The notes beneath the pieces were generated by a model. The model had not been told where the DNA came from and made no database searches. It saw only the letters and a list, made by a program, of their open reading frames with translations. Source: Cyanoderma ruficeps (lineage: Eukaryota > Chordata > Aves > Passeriformes > Timaliidae). From it: 64,000 nucleotides of DNA. Where the stretch lies: contig VZDJ01000223.1 in assembly GCA_008694505.1 (NCBI GenBank), forward strand, positions 5,590,794 to 5,654,793. Reading direction: 5' to 3'. Every line of letters starts with the position of its first letter. Within the stretch, counting starts at the first letter, position 1. The translations under genes and the position numbers were made by a program. This document shows, one piece after another, positions 29,076-41,000 of the stretch.

Positions 29076-32020
29076 GCCCCCGCTGGGACTGGCTGGGTGT
29101 TTATTTCTGTGGCCTTTGAAACCCCAGCAATGTAAAATGGCCCCTTGAGGTTCCCTGTCCTGGTGCACCATTGTCCCAGCTACTAGAATGACAAAACTGG
29201 ATATTCCTTGCCACAGTTCAACTGCCTAACAACTTCTCCTGTCCTTCATCGACAGCTCTTCTTTTGGCAGTGACAGTTCCCATGTGGGAAGACTTTTAAC
29301 ACATTTCCCTCGCTTTTATCTTCCCTTGGCAATCTCTTTCCCTGGCCCAGATAACTCTTGTCACCCTCCCTGAAACTGTCCTGTGACTTGCATCTGTTTT
29401 TCATTAATCCTGCAACCAAAGCAACAAAGAATTCCCTGGCCTGTGAGAACAGCGAAAGGATTGAGTTTCCTGGTGGTATTTATATATCCCAGTGTGTCTG
29501 GCTACTGTCTGCAGCACTGCAGTGGTCTCTGGTTTCTGATGTGCAGCTCTCCTGCAAGACAAGTCCAACAGACTGAATTTCTGAGCTGGCAGGACATGGT
29601 ATTCCAAACCTTTTGTCTTTTTTCTGCTTTCCTCTTCCCAGCCCTGCGTGTACCTGCAGCACCGTCCACCTGCACATGCGGGCAGTGCTGAACAACAGGT
29701 GTTCTGCAGGATCAAAGCCAGATTTCCCTTCAGATTCCTCTGGCTTTCCAGGGAGCAGCGTTTGATCTTTACCTGTCGCTTTGTTCTTTCTGTGCCTGCT
29801 GAAAGCTCATCAAGTGGTGCCTCTGTTGGCAGAGACGTCCTGACCTTGCCCTGCCTTCCTGGGGGCACCCAGAGAGCTGCAGCAGGGCATCACAGCACCT
29901 CTTGCTCCTCGTGGGCCTCTCCAGCTCCTGTCCCTGTGTTTCCTGAGGAAGCACTGCCTGGCCAGCAGCAGCAGCCGGCTGGTGCCTCCTTCCTCCTGTG
30001 CTGATTTTTGGAGTTCTGAGGAAGTCGCTGACGTGGGTGAAGGTCTGTGCTGCTGTAGCCACTGTTGTGCTGACAGGTGACCCTGCCCAGGTGTGCTGGG
30101 GGCCCAGGTCTCCGGCCAGGTGGCTCCACGTCACTGCCCCGACTCCCCTGGCCCCGTTTGGAAACAGCGTGTTGTAACTCAGTGTGGGAAAGGAGAAGTT
30201 ACACCAGAATTTACTGTCTGTTCTTGCAGGATGCAATGAGAGGAAAGGTGATTTGCTCCTTAAATGTGGTTGAGGCAAATGACTTTCTGCCAGGTGTAAC
30301 CCAGAGCCTGAAACTGTTGATTTTGGCAATGTGGACAAGAATGAGCTTAGGGCTCAGGTGGTGTTTGGTTTTTGGGGCTGAGACATGAGGGTACATGTGT
30401 CTGGTGCTAGCAGGGGACAGGAGTGTGCAAAAGAACTTGCAAAGTGACTCTCTTATCCTGAACACTTGCTGGTGCAGAGCAGGGTTGAGGCTTCTCCATC
30501 AAGTCCCAGCAAAGGCTGAAATGCAGAAACCTCTGCTGTGATTCGAGCTGACAAATGTGGGGATTGCCAGTTAAACCAATAGTTTGTCATTTAATGAAGG
30601 CTCTGTCAACAGCTTGGCAGTCTCATTTGCAGTCTTTCTGCATATACCAATCTGTCAGAGGCAGGACAGCTATTTTCCTTCCCTGCAGCCCTCACTCTGC
30701 CCTTTGGGAAATGCCCCTTTGCTATTTCTGCCTTCTGCCCTCCTGGGCTGGCTGGATTTGCCATCAAAGCCAGACTAAAGAAATCAGAGCTGTTCAACAT
30801 CAGACAGTGCTTGCTTAGGCCCTTAAGTATTTCCTCAGAAGATGCCCCAGGCCAGGGCATGTCTGGTTTATTTTCCTCTCTGGCTCTCGTGGCCGTGCAC
30901 TGCAGCCCAGCGTGGCTCTGGTCTCCAGGAACAGCCTGGGCTGAGCTCCCTCCCGGCCTGGGAACGTGGCTGTGTGTGGGGTGTGCTGGGTCACACTGGC
31001 CTGTTCACGGCAAGCTGGGCCATGTAAACACAAAGGAACAAAAGCAGGAGTTTCCTCTTCTCCTGTGGTTTTGGCAGAACAGAAACTACTCTGGTTCTGG
31101 TGCTTCCCAGCTGGGGATGGCTGCAGGGAGCCTGCCCTGCACTGGGGTTGCTTTGTGTGAGACCCTCCTGCTCTTCCAGCATGTCCTGGTCCCTCTGCTG
31201 AATGCTTTATAGCTTGGGTGATCCCTCTGGCTCCACTGCAGAGCTCCTCATCATCAGCCTCAGCAAGCAGCACATCTCGTTTGAGCACAGAGCTTATTTG
31301 GGGGTGAGCTGGGGATTGTGCTCCACAGTTCTGTGAAACTCCTGTGCCACACTCTGTGTCCGGGCTCTGCCCTCCCTGGTGAACACAGAGCTTTTGAGCC
31401 TTATTTCTGGCAGGGCTCTATTTAACCATCACTGCTCAAAAGAGCCCAAACCCAAAAACAACCTCACAGAAAAAAATCCCAACCCTGAAAACCTCAAACA
31501 CACAGAAATGGCAAGCACGAGATGAAGTGGGTTTGGTTGATGTTGCTTTTGGAGATGCTGTGGCTGGAGCAGCAGCCCCATGTTCAGTGCTGTGGTCTCA
31601 GCCATTTCTGTGCTGAAGGATCTCTGGGATCAGCTCTGGCCCTGTGACATCCCTGGGTCAGTGACACATCGGGCAGGTCCACACACGGAGCTGTTCCCTC
31701 AGCAGGGGACCTCAGCGACCAGCATTGCTGTTCCTCCTCCTCTCCACGGTAACTATTAACATGTGGGATTTGCTGCCTTCATGTTCCTTCATTGCAGAGG
31801 GAAATGTCCTGGGATTCTGTGCCTGAGCACCTTTGAAGCGTGACGGTGACGTTACAGGTCCACAGCATTTGTGGGCTCTCGCTTGAGGTGTGGGCTGACG
31901 GGAGACTTGTCCTCAGACGGTGGGCGGCACGCGCTGCGCCGTCCTTATTTTGCTTCTCACACTATTTTTTCCTCCTTCTCGGCAGATCTTCTGAGTTTGG
32001 CTCCTGACTAGAGCTGACAG

Positions 32021-32098
32021 ATGATGGAAACATTTCCCTGGCGATGTCTCTGGGGCGACTCCTCCGTCGAGCCTCTTCGAAAGCGTCCGACCTCCTGA
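32021..32098 (+). promoter_or_regulatory. Overlapping upstream ORF in the TBC1D16 leader
   Basis: Tandem ATGs at 32021 and 32024 open a 25-codon frame ending with TGA at 32096-32098. It overlaps the TBC1D16 start at 32044 in another frame. The second ATG has A at -3 and G at +4 (optimal context), better than the main start (G at -3, T at +4). Ribosomes starting here would terminate inside the main frame, so it should reduce TBC1D16 output. It requires that the exon begin upstream of 32021, which the acceptor at 31984-31985 predicts. Confidence 0.6.
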
Positions 32099-35000
32099 CC
32101 CTGACTCCCGGCGGCGGCGGCTCCTCCGTGCTCGATGGGGAGATCATCTACTCCAAGAACAATGTCTGTGTCCACCCCCCCGAGCTGCTGCCGGGCGTCG
32201 GGGAGCACCATCCAGGTGATGGGGTGTTGCAGACACTGCCCGTTCTCCCTTTTTCTCTCTCTTGGGTGTTGCTTCTATCAAGTTCTACACCTTGGGCCCT
32301 AAGGAATGAAGAGGTGACAGTGGGGGACAGGGCAAGGAAATTTCGTGGAAGACTAAGGAAAGCCGTCCACCAGCTGATCCATCAGCTCTCCTTTTAGTAG
32401 GAAGATTAGTGGTATTGCTCCTCTGGTCCAGCATGGACCTGGTTTAGTAAGTCCTTTTGTGCAGCCAGAAGTTGTCATGCGAGGACAGTAACTTCTGTTG
32501 CTCATTCACGTCCATGAATTGTTCAAGAAATCCAAGTATCCTCTTGTAATTATCATTGCTGAAATGGCCTCAGCAACCACTGTAAAGGGAAAATCCAAAA
32601 AGCCTGATTGTGGCTGCATACACTGGAGTAAATGAGGATAAATCCTGCTCTGTCCTTTTATTCTCATCTGTTCCTGTGCTCTTTCATGTTCTCATCAAAG
32701 ACCTGTGGCTCTTGGCTTAGCTTCACAAAACGAATTATTCTCTGAACACTGACCCTTGCTTTCCTTTTGGTGTGGGTGACTTCTTTTTCCATTGGCTTCC
32801 CATAAAAACTGTAGCCCTCTTACCTACACTAAGGTAAATATTCTTGATAAATCAATGTTCACCTGGCACTTGAAATTGTTTGACTAAGAAACAGTAGAAC
32901 TTTTTCATGTGGGAACATATTTTATAATTTGCTCTTGATTAGTAAATCTCTCCAGGAAGTCCAAGTATTTGCATGTCATTTCTCTGTTCAGTTAGGCCAG
33001 AGGGAATTCAAACTGTTCAAAAGCCACATGCAGACTTGAAGTGATTTGCAAATACTGAATAATGCTGAGCACTCCACAATTCTTTTGACAGAATTCTGTC
33101 CTGGTAAATAAAAGGGTTTGTTTTGCCCATGTGTAGTGGTAGTGAAGCGGCAGGAATCGTGGAACGGTTTGGGTTGGGAGGGACCTTAAGGATCATCTCC
33201 TGAAAAGGGAAAGGGAGGACCCCAATGATTGTTCTTGCCGTGGGCCAGGGCACCTTCCACCAAACCGGGTTGCTCAGAGCCCCATCCAGCTTGGCCTTGA
33301 ACATTTCCAGGGCCGGAGAGATGGGGAGAGGGAAATTTCGGGGTGACGCAGCTCCTTTAGAACGACTCGGTGTCTCAACTGGCTCTCCTGTGCTCTGTCT
33401 CAGGCTACCTGTGCTTGTACATGGAGAAGGACGAGCTGCTGGGCACCACGCTGATCCTGGCCTGGGTGCCCAACTCGCGCATCCAGCGGCAGGATGAGGA
33501 GGCGCTGCGCTACGTCACCCCCGAGGGCTCCCCCGTGCGCAAAGCGCCCCGCAAGCGCGGCCGCCACGCCCAGGGCCTCGGCACCGGCCGGCCCGCGTCC
33601 CCCCCGGAGCGGAGAGAGGCTCTGCCCCCCCGGGGGGACGAGATCCTCACGGTGTCACAGCTCCCGAGGGACGGGGCCCCCTCCTCGGAAGGGGAGAAGC
33701 TGTCGCGGAGCGGCGCCCGCCGGTCCCCGCAGCCCCCGCGCAGCGACTCGGGGACCCTCTCCACGGTCAGCTCCCAGGAGGAGCAGAACAGGTCGGAGGG
33801 CACGGAGGAGGGCCCGGACTGCAGGGAGGACGAGGGCTCCTTGGAGCTGTCTGCTGACGATGTGAGCAGGGACAGCACTTTGGACTCTGATTCTGATGCC
33901 TTCTCTTCCCCCTTCTGCCTCTCTCCCATCAGCGAAGCCCTGGGGAAAAGCAGCAGTTCCGTGTTCCTGGACAGTGAAAGCAGGTGGGTGCATCCTTTCT
34001 CGGGTTTCTGAGTGCTGGGTGCTGAGCTTGGAGATGCTGAAGGAAGTTCAGAAACTGCACAGTGACATTGAGGTCAATGTCCTGTCTTGCTTCAGACTCC
34101 TGTGGAATTTACAGGAAACTGTCAGCCAGTTCTGCTTCTGCTCAGTGAACCCTGGCCCCAAACATCCAGGGCTGTGAATGTTCTTTCAGGTGAACTGTCT
34201 TGCGCCCTGGAAGCAGCATTGCTAAATTAAACGGGTCCTTTGTTGGCTTAATTGGCTCTGCTGAGGATCTGAGCTTGTTGCTTCTCGTGCAGAGCCACAT
34301 CAGAGGGCCTGGCTGACTTCCTGAGCCGTGGGCAGCCCTCTGGGCCCTGTGTTGACATGAAACCTGCGTGTGGGAGCTTGTTTTGCTGCTGTTCAGAACG
34401 TGGTCCCACTTCAGACAGATAAATATTAATTCTTGCATGTCTAACCTGGGTATTTCAGTCAATGCTTCTCAGTGTCACCTGCAGTAAAGCTCCTCACGGG
34501 CAAAGAGGGCACCTTGGCAAGGGAATAATGGGCAGGAGGACACCTGTGCAGGTCCCTGTTTCCATTCCTAGTGGTTCAGTTTCTGGGCCCTGCCCTGTTG
34601 GTGTGTTGCCTCTTTCCATCTCGGGGAGGATGGATGTGCTGCATTCCTGAAGCACCATGGGGCTGATTTTTGGGCTACAACTCAGCTTTGAAACGACACC
34701 TGAAATGAGGAGAAACAAGTTCTCCTTAGTGCACAGCACAGACTGTGCTGGCAGTTGAAGAGATTTTGGCTCTATTTTATGGGCTAATCTCAAGCCCAGA
34801 GGATGCCAGTAAGAGCAAGGTTTGTGAGGAAGTATTCTGATGGATTCAATTCTCTCTGGATATTTTAAAACCTTTCTGTGAGGTGATGCCAGACTTTGTA
34901 TCAGCTTTGCATTCAGGATGTGCCCAGGGTTTGCTGGGCTGTGCAATGGGGTNNNNNNNNNNNNNNNNNNNNNNNNNNNNNNNNNNNNNNNNATCCCATC

Positions 35001-38000
35001 CCATCCCATCCCATCCCAAGGAATAAAGTCCAGCCTTTGTAAATTCAGTGGGTGGGAGAAACACCAGTGACCGTGGGTGAAATGTGCATAGCCTGGCACT
35101 TTCTGTCCTCATGGAGGGATTGTGAAGCTCAGGGCTCAAGAGTGAACTGTGACTACCCCACTGTAGTGGTTGGCAGTGGGAAGAGCGAGGGACACGTTTG
35201 GAATAACATCCTGGCTGCTGAAAAGCAGGAGGCTGAGCTCATCCTGGGGAAACCCCAGTCCTGGCATGGGCCACAGCCCACGTGCTGTCCCAGGAATGCT
35301 GTGGCTTGGATTGCTCCCACAAGGAGCCGGTGCAGGAGGGTCCCAGGCAGCGTCCCGTGAGTCAGGAGTGTTGTGGTTTAACTGTGCTGCAACCCTTACG
35401 CTCTGAGCTGCAAATAGTGTCAGGAGAGGAAGGAAATAGGGTTTATTGCATCTTCTCTGCCCTGCGTGTGAATTCCTGCGGCATTTCCCTGCCCTCTGCC
35501 GGCTTTTCCTCACTGCTGCTGGAGCCCAGACAGCTCCAGCCGGGCAGAGCCGGCTCTGCACACGCAGCTCAGGGGCCTGCTTGGATTTGCTTTTTTCCTT
35601 CTTTTTTAACTCCTGTGGTGCCAGTGTGGAGCCTCGCACAGTGCACGTGACACTCATAATTGGCAGCAGATTAATAAAACAGAGCTTTTGTTGTTTGGGA
35701 CTTTTGACTTGAAAGGGTTTTGTCCAATGTGTGCGTTTTTTGTGCCAATTTGTTCTTCCCCATTGAGCCGCCTTCCGTGGAATCTGCAGGATCTTACAAG
35801 CTGTTGAGTGGGAGATTTTGCATAGAATCCTTTGCAAAAGTCTGCTCAAAAAAGCATCTCGTGTTTCCTGCTTTCATCTCAGCATTTTGGGGGACGGAAG
35901 ATGCTGTTTGAGAAGTTACTACAAACATGGGAACAGCTTCCTTGTTTCTTAAGGGTTTGTTTTGGTTTGGGTTTTTCTGCTGGCTGCTTCCTCTTTGAGC
36001 CAGAATTGGAGTGGGAACAAAGTTTGTGCTGCTGGCAGATTGAGCTCTCTTGCCTCCCCACCTCGCAGTCACCACCTCCTCTCTGCTGGGAGGAACGACT
36101 GTTTCTGCTTGTTTCCCTCTGCGCTGGGGAGTTGCTGCAAAGACAGCTCTGCTCTTCCCTGTGGTTGTTGCAGAAGCTGAAGGAACGTGTTGCATTTCAG
36201 TCCAGCCAGCTTCCTGTGTGATTAGACATCCTCAGAAATGGAGAAGTGGGTCCCTGTGGAGGAATTGGGGTGTACAGGTACACTTGGATCAGGGGAGATC
36301 AGGGGCTTGCCAGCTGCTTGACAGAATTCATGTGTGACCAGGAATCACGAGTCCCATCTGCCTCCTGGAGTGTCCCTGAGGAGGTGGCCTGGCCATCTGG
36401 GTGTGAGGGAGCCACAGACGCTGCGGGGTGTGCAGGATGAGGACAGGGAGGAGGGAGGGAGGTGGGCTGGGCAGCGCCGGAGTTGCACAACGAGTAAGTC
36501 AGTTGTAAGTCACCAACTCGCCTGGTAGAACATAAGGAAATAAAAACGTATCCATTGTTTTTATCCTCTTTGCTCCTCAGTTTGACAGGCTGCCAGGGGT
36601 CCCATGCAGCGATTGATCCATGCTCCTCCCATTCACACAATTCCTTGGGCTGGGAGCAGTGGGAGTGTCCCAGCACCAGCATGCACACTCTTGTTTCTCT
36701 CTTCAGACCAGCCTGGCACACTGCTGCAGGGTGCCCTCATCCCTCATCCCCTTACTGTCCCGGGTTTGTGTCCTTCTTATACTCTGGGGAGTCCTTAGTG
36801 CTCCCAGCACGTGGTTCTTGCAGGAGGCAGCTGGTGTGGGGAATGCCTGCATTGATGGCAGCTTTGTCAGGGTCTGTGTTTCTGTGGAAAAGGAGGGATT
36901 CTGGAAATAAAATCATTCCATTCTGTCCCTTCCCTCCCCTGTCCCCGCTGTGTGTTGGCTGTCAGGAAACATTTGCCTTGTGGCCTGAAGGACACGAGTT
37001 CAGGGCAGCTGCTCTAGCTCTAGGAAATTCCTCTGCTTCCATTTTCCCCATCAGTAAATTGAGACTAAAAGGCTTTTGTTACATCCAGGCGACCAAACTA
37101 CATCTGACACCTCTGTAATGTCCATCCACCGATGCTGCTGGAGTTATTGAGCTGGCCATGACATCAGATCTATACAGTCGGTGGTGGAGGCACTTAGTGC
37201 TCAGTGAGGGGTTTGGTCTGTGGTGGGGGTTTGTGCTGTGCCAGAGTGTTCCCTGTATAACAGGAGCTTTCGTGGGTGCTTGGGCTGCTGTGATTGCTGA
37301 TACCTGACAGGCATCACAACAACGCTGAAGAGGAGATACAAACACTGGCGTTGGTTCCTTCACTCACATCACCTTGGGATGTTGGTCAATACAGTCAAAA
37401 TTTGGACTGAGGAGCCTCAGTGTTGGAATTGTATGAGTGGGGCTTGGGGCAACATCTGGCCCGAGGCTGGAGCTCCACGAGCGGCCCCACAGGTGCTGGG
37501 GCAGAGGCCAGCAGAGCTCCCACAGCTCAGGCTGGAAAGGACAAGTGGAAGCGACGTGGTCAAGGTGGAATCAATGCAGGAAGGAAACATCTTTCATGAG
37601 ACATCGATCGTTTTAGCAGCCAGTAATAAAAATAACGAAACACTGTCATAATGGAGCTGGATGATGGTGAGTTCTCATGTTCTTCAGCAGACATGAATTC
37701 ATATGGCAGATCGATCACAGACAGCCCAGGCAAAGCTCACAGCGCAGGGAAAAACTCCTTCGGCGTCGCAGTTGATGCAATTTTTACGGATGTGTTGCAC
37801 ATCCTGTTGTTAAGCTGCTTCCCAGGAGCTCATCAGTAAATGAGCTGCTCTGGGAGCGGGTGGGAGCAGTGCAGGCATTGCATCATCTTGTTTTGGCAGC
37901 TCACCTGAAGGGCTGAGAGCCATTCCGACCTCTACAGCAAAAACAGGAGACAAAATTATAAGGGAAATGAGCTGAAATTAGTCTGAACTGGCAGGAGCTC

Positions 38001-41000
38001 TGGAGTCATCAAGAGATTGGGAATTCAGCGCTGTTGTAACAGAAGTGATTATATTGGAACCAGGGGAATTGGTCTCAGACTTTAAAATCTCCTGTAACTT
38101 CTTGCAGCATCTCACTTTTGAATGATTTCAGCCCTGGGGAGGAACAAGGGGGTACCTGATCTGGGCTTCAGTTCCCCAGGACTTGCCTGAACTGGTGCCA
38201 CTTACGATGTAAGACAGCAAAACTCCTAATTCCATTTGTACCCAAACCCATGCCGGGGAAAAAACATCCACAAATCCTTCTTCCATCAGAAGGACAGTCC
38301 TTTATCCCTTCTGTTTGCATGGTGGGGGTCAGTATAAGCTTCCCTAAGGCAAGGGTGGTCTGTGTGGAGCCGGGCACTGGGAAGGGGAGCTGCCTGAGCC
38401 GTCAGCAGCACTGTGTAATCAATTAAAGTTGTTGCCGTCTGCAAAGCTGAGAAGGTTGGACAGATCCAAGAGATTGCAGAGGCATACGGCTCTATCTTGC
38501 TTTATATAAATATTTGAACAGCAAGAACATTAATTATAGCAGGTTTGTTTCTTCCCTCTGTTGGGTTGCTGCCAGATTTCATTGGAAGAAAATAGTGACA
38601 GCTAACTTGGGATCGGGAATTGCGGCTGAGGGGGTCCGTGAAGCTCCTTATTTGGGATGTAGGGGAGGGAGTGAAAGCGGGTGGTCCCCAGGAGGGAGAT
38701 CCCAGGGCCAGGCAGCGGGAGCCGGGAGGGGACAGGGAGGGTCCCCTCTGTCCCCCAGGCCTCTGGGGCACTGGGTGTTGTTCAGGTCTGCTCAGGACAG
38801 TGGGGAAGGCCTGAACTCCTGCTTTGGATGCAGCTCCGTGGGCAGGGCCGTCATGGCTTTCTGTGAATTGTGGCTGCCGTGGCTTTTTCGTGGCCCGTGA
38901 CCATGGGTCACTACCATGGCCGGTGTCTGTGACTGTGACCATGACCATGGCCGTGACTGGTGTCCATGGCCACAACTGCAGCCGGTGCCTGTGACCGTGG
39001 CCCGTGGCCGTGACCTTGACCGTGGCCNTCTCTCCGTCAATAGTTTCTTTCCTGTCAGCTCCTTCAGGCTCTGCAAGGTCACACTGAGGTCACCCCAAAG
39101 CTTCTCCTCTCCAGGCTGGACAATCCCAGCCCTCCCAGCCTTTCCTCCCAGCAGAGCTGCTCCATCCCTGGGATCATCCTGGAGCCTCCTCTGGGCTCTC
39201 TGCAGCAGCTCCAGGTCCTCCCTGTGCTGGGCCTGGGGCAGCTCTGCAGGTGGGGTCTGACCTGGGGGCAGAAGGGCACAATCCCCCCTCACTGAGGGGC
39301 AGAGGGGCACAATCCCCCCTGCCCTGCTGCCCACACTGGGGCTCAGCCCAGGCTCAGGGCTTGGGTTCTGGTCCCAGCACACAGGGCTGGGGCATTACCA
39401 GCTCTTGCCCACCAGCACCCCCCAGTCCTTCTCCCCAGGGCTGCCTTCACCTTTTCCCTGGATATTCTTGCATTTCTTCTGTTATTTATTTATACAATCG
39501 CAACGCCCAGCAATCTGAATGGAGAGCAGAGATAAATGGCACTGGCAGGTATCCACAGCTTTGTGAGGGAAGAATTGCGTTAAGTGAATCAAAATAAAGA
39601 GCGTGTCCCCTCCAAAGCACCACGGTATATGCAAATAAATCTGCACGGCCTCTGTCTCCTTGGCTTGGGCCTCGCAATTATCCCAGCATTAGGCATTTAC
39701 AATAACTCTGGAACATGCTTTTAGGCAGCGCTCCTCTTTCCTCTCCCTTTTCTGCTACTTGAAGCAAGCTCTTCCCTTGGGAAATCCGCATTGTCTTGTG
39801 GAAACAGTGAAATCCTCCCTGGGTGGTGCTAGCTCAGCTCATGCTGGGGCAGCAGCAGAGTCCGGGGAGTTGGTTAACTTTGCCACTAAAATGTCCCCCT
39901 GAAATTCCCCGTTCACTGCTTGGAGCCGGGAATGTAAGAACAAAGGTAATCGGCAGGTCTTTCAAGGGAGCAGCGGTTTGAAGACTTGATTATAATTAGC
40001 ATAATTAGGGGAGAATTTTATTTTTGCATGGATTGAGCTGAAAGGAAAAAAAGCAAAATAATCCATTGATTTTAAAAATAAAATAAACATGGGGAAGAAA
40101 GGTCTCCTTCTCCAGGCTGGAATGGGCTGAAAAGCAAACATTCTTTTTCGGGCTTTGCTGAGAAATCACTTTTTCCATCTAAGGAATTTTTTTTTTTAAG
40201 TGTTGCATTTCGATTGATTTATTAATGAGTGTAAGGCCAGGCATGAAGTGCCCCTTCTCCGTATGGATTGTAAAAATCTGCCACTGAGCTTCTGGAGCAT
40301 TTTCCTCCCTTAAGCTGAAGGTAACATTTGCATCCTTGAGCAGTGTCCGCTTGGCTCTAAGTGATTTGTTGTATTTGGCTGCTCGGAGCTGTGTGTGTTT
40401 TATTCCGAGGCATCAAACTGCTCATTCTGCCCCCTCTCTCTCCCTGCAACAAGAAGTCGCAGAGAAAAACAGACAGACCTCACTTGGGTTTACCTGAGCA
40501 GCTCCGCTGTGTGGAAGTGTCAGTTGTGAAAGCCGGTTGTTTGTCTCCTAGCTGGAGGTAGATGTGTATCACATTCCAGATTTTGGGGGAAAGAGATTAA
40601 AACACCCATTAGTTCACTACAAACTTCTGCTTATTTTTTGCCTTTTGCCGTTTACATTCAAAATAATTAACTGGAGAACTCTGGGTTTGTTTTGTTTTCC
40701 TTTCACTTTGGGGGGACCCTTTGGGGGGGGCCACGGGGCAGTTTTTCTAACACCCCTCCTGCATTAGGAAGGCTGGCTGGCCCTTGCTGGCTGGAATCGC
40801 TCAGCTTCCCCTCCAGCCTGAGGGCTCGGAGGGATGAATTAGGAGCAGCAAAGCTCCCAGTGTGGTGAGGGTTTCACCCCTCTCGGGTGTGGGGCAGGAC
40901 GGTGGGTCCCCCCCGGCCGCTGCTGTCACCGGTGTCTGGGATGGAGATCCGTGTCCTACCTGTGCCAGGTAGCCGGGACGCCGTGGGACGGCGGGCAGGG

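Larger units (their letters stand above)
26063..31985 (+). other. Putative TBC1D16 intron 1 (no supported gene inside)
   Basis: The interval lies between the candidate first-exon donor in the CpG island and the acceptor after a polypyrimidine tract at 31970-31985. It contains a 19-bp G-rich minisatellite (26263-26394), a CTCCTCGGGGAGAGG-type repeat (28061-28195), a short CR1 remnant (29028-29075) and a long stop-free minus-strand frame (27022-27762) without an ATG near its beginning. I see no convincing exon otherwise. Confidence 0.55.
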
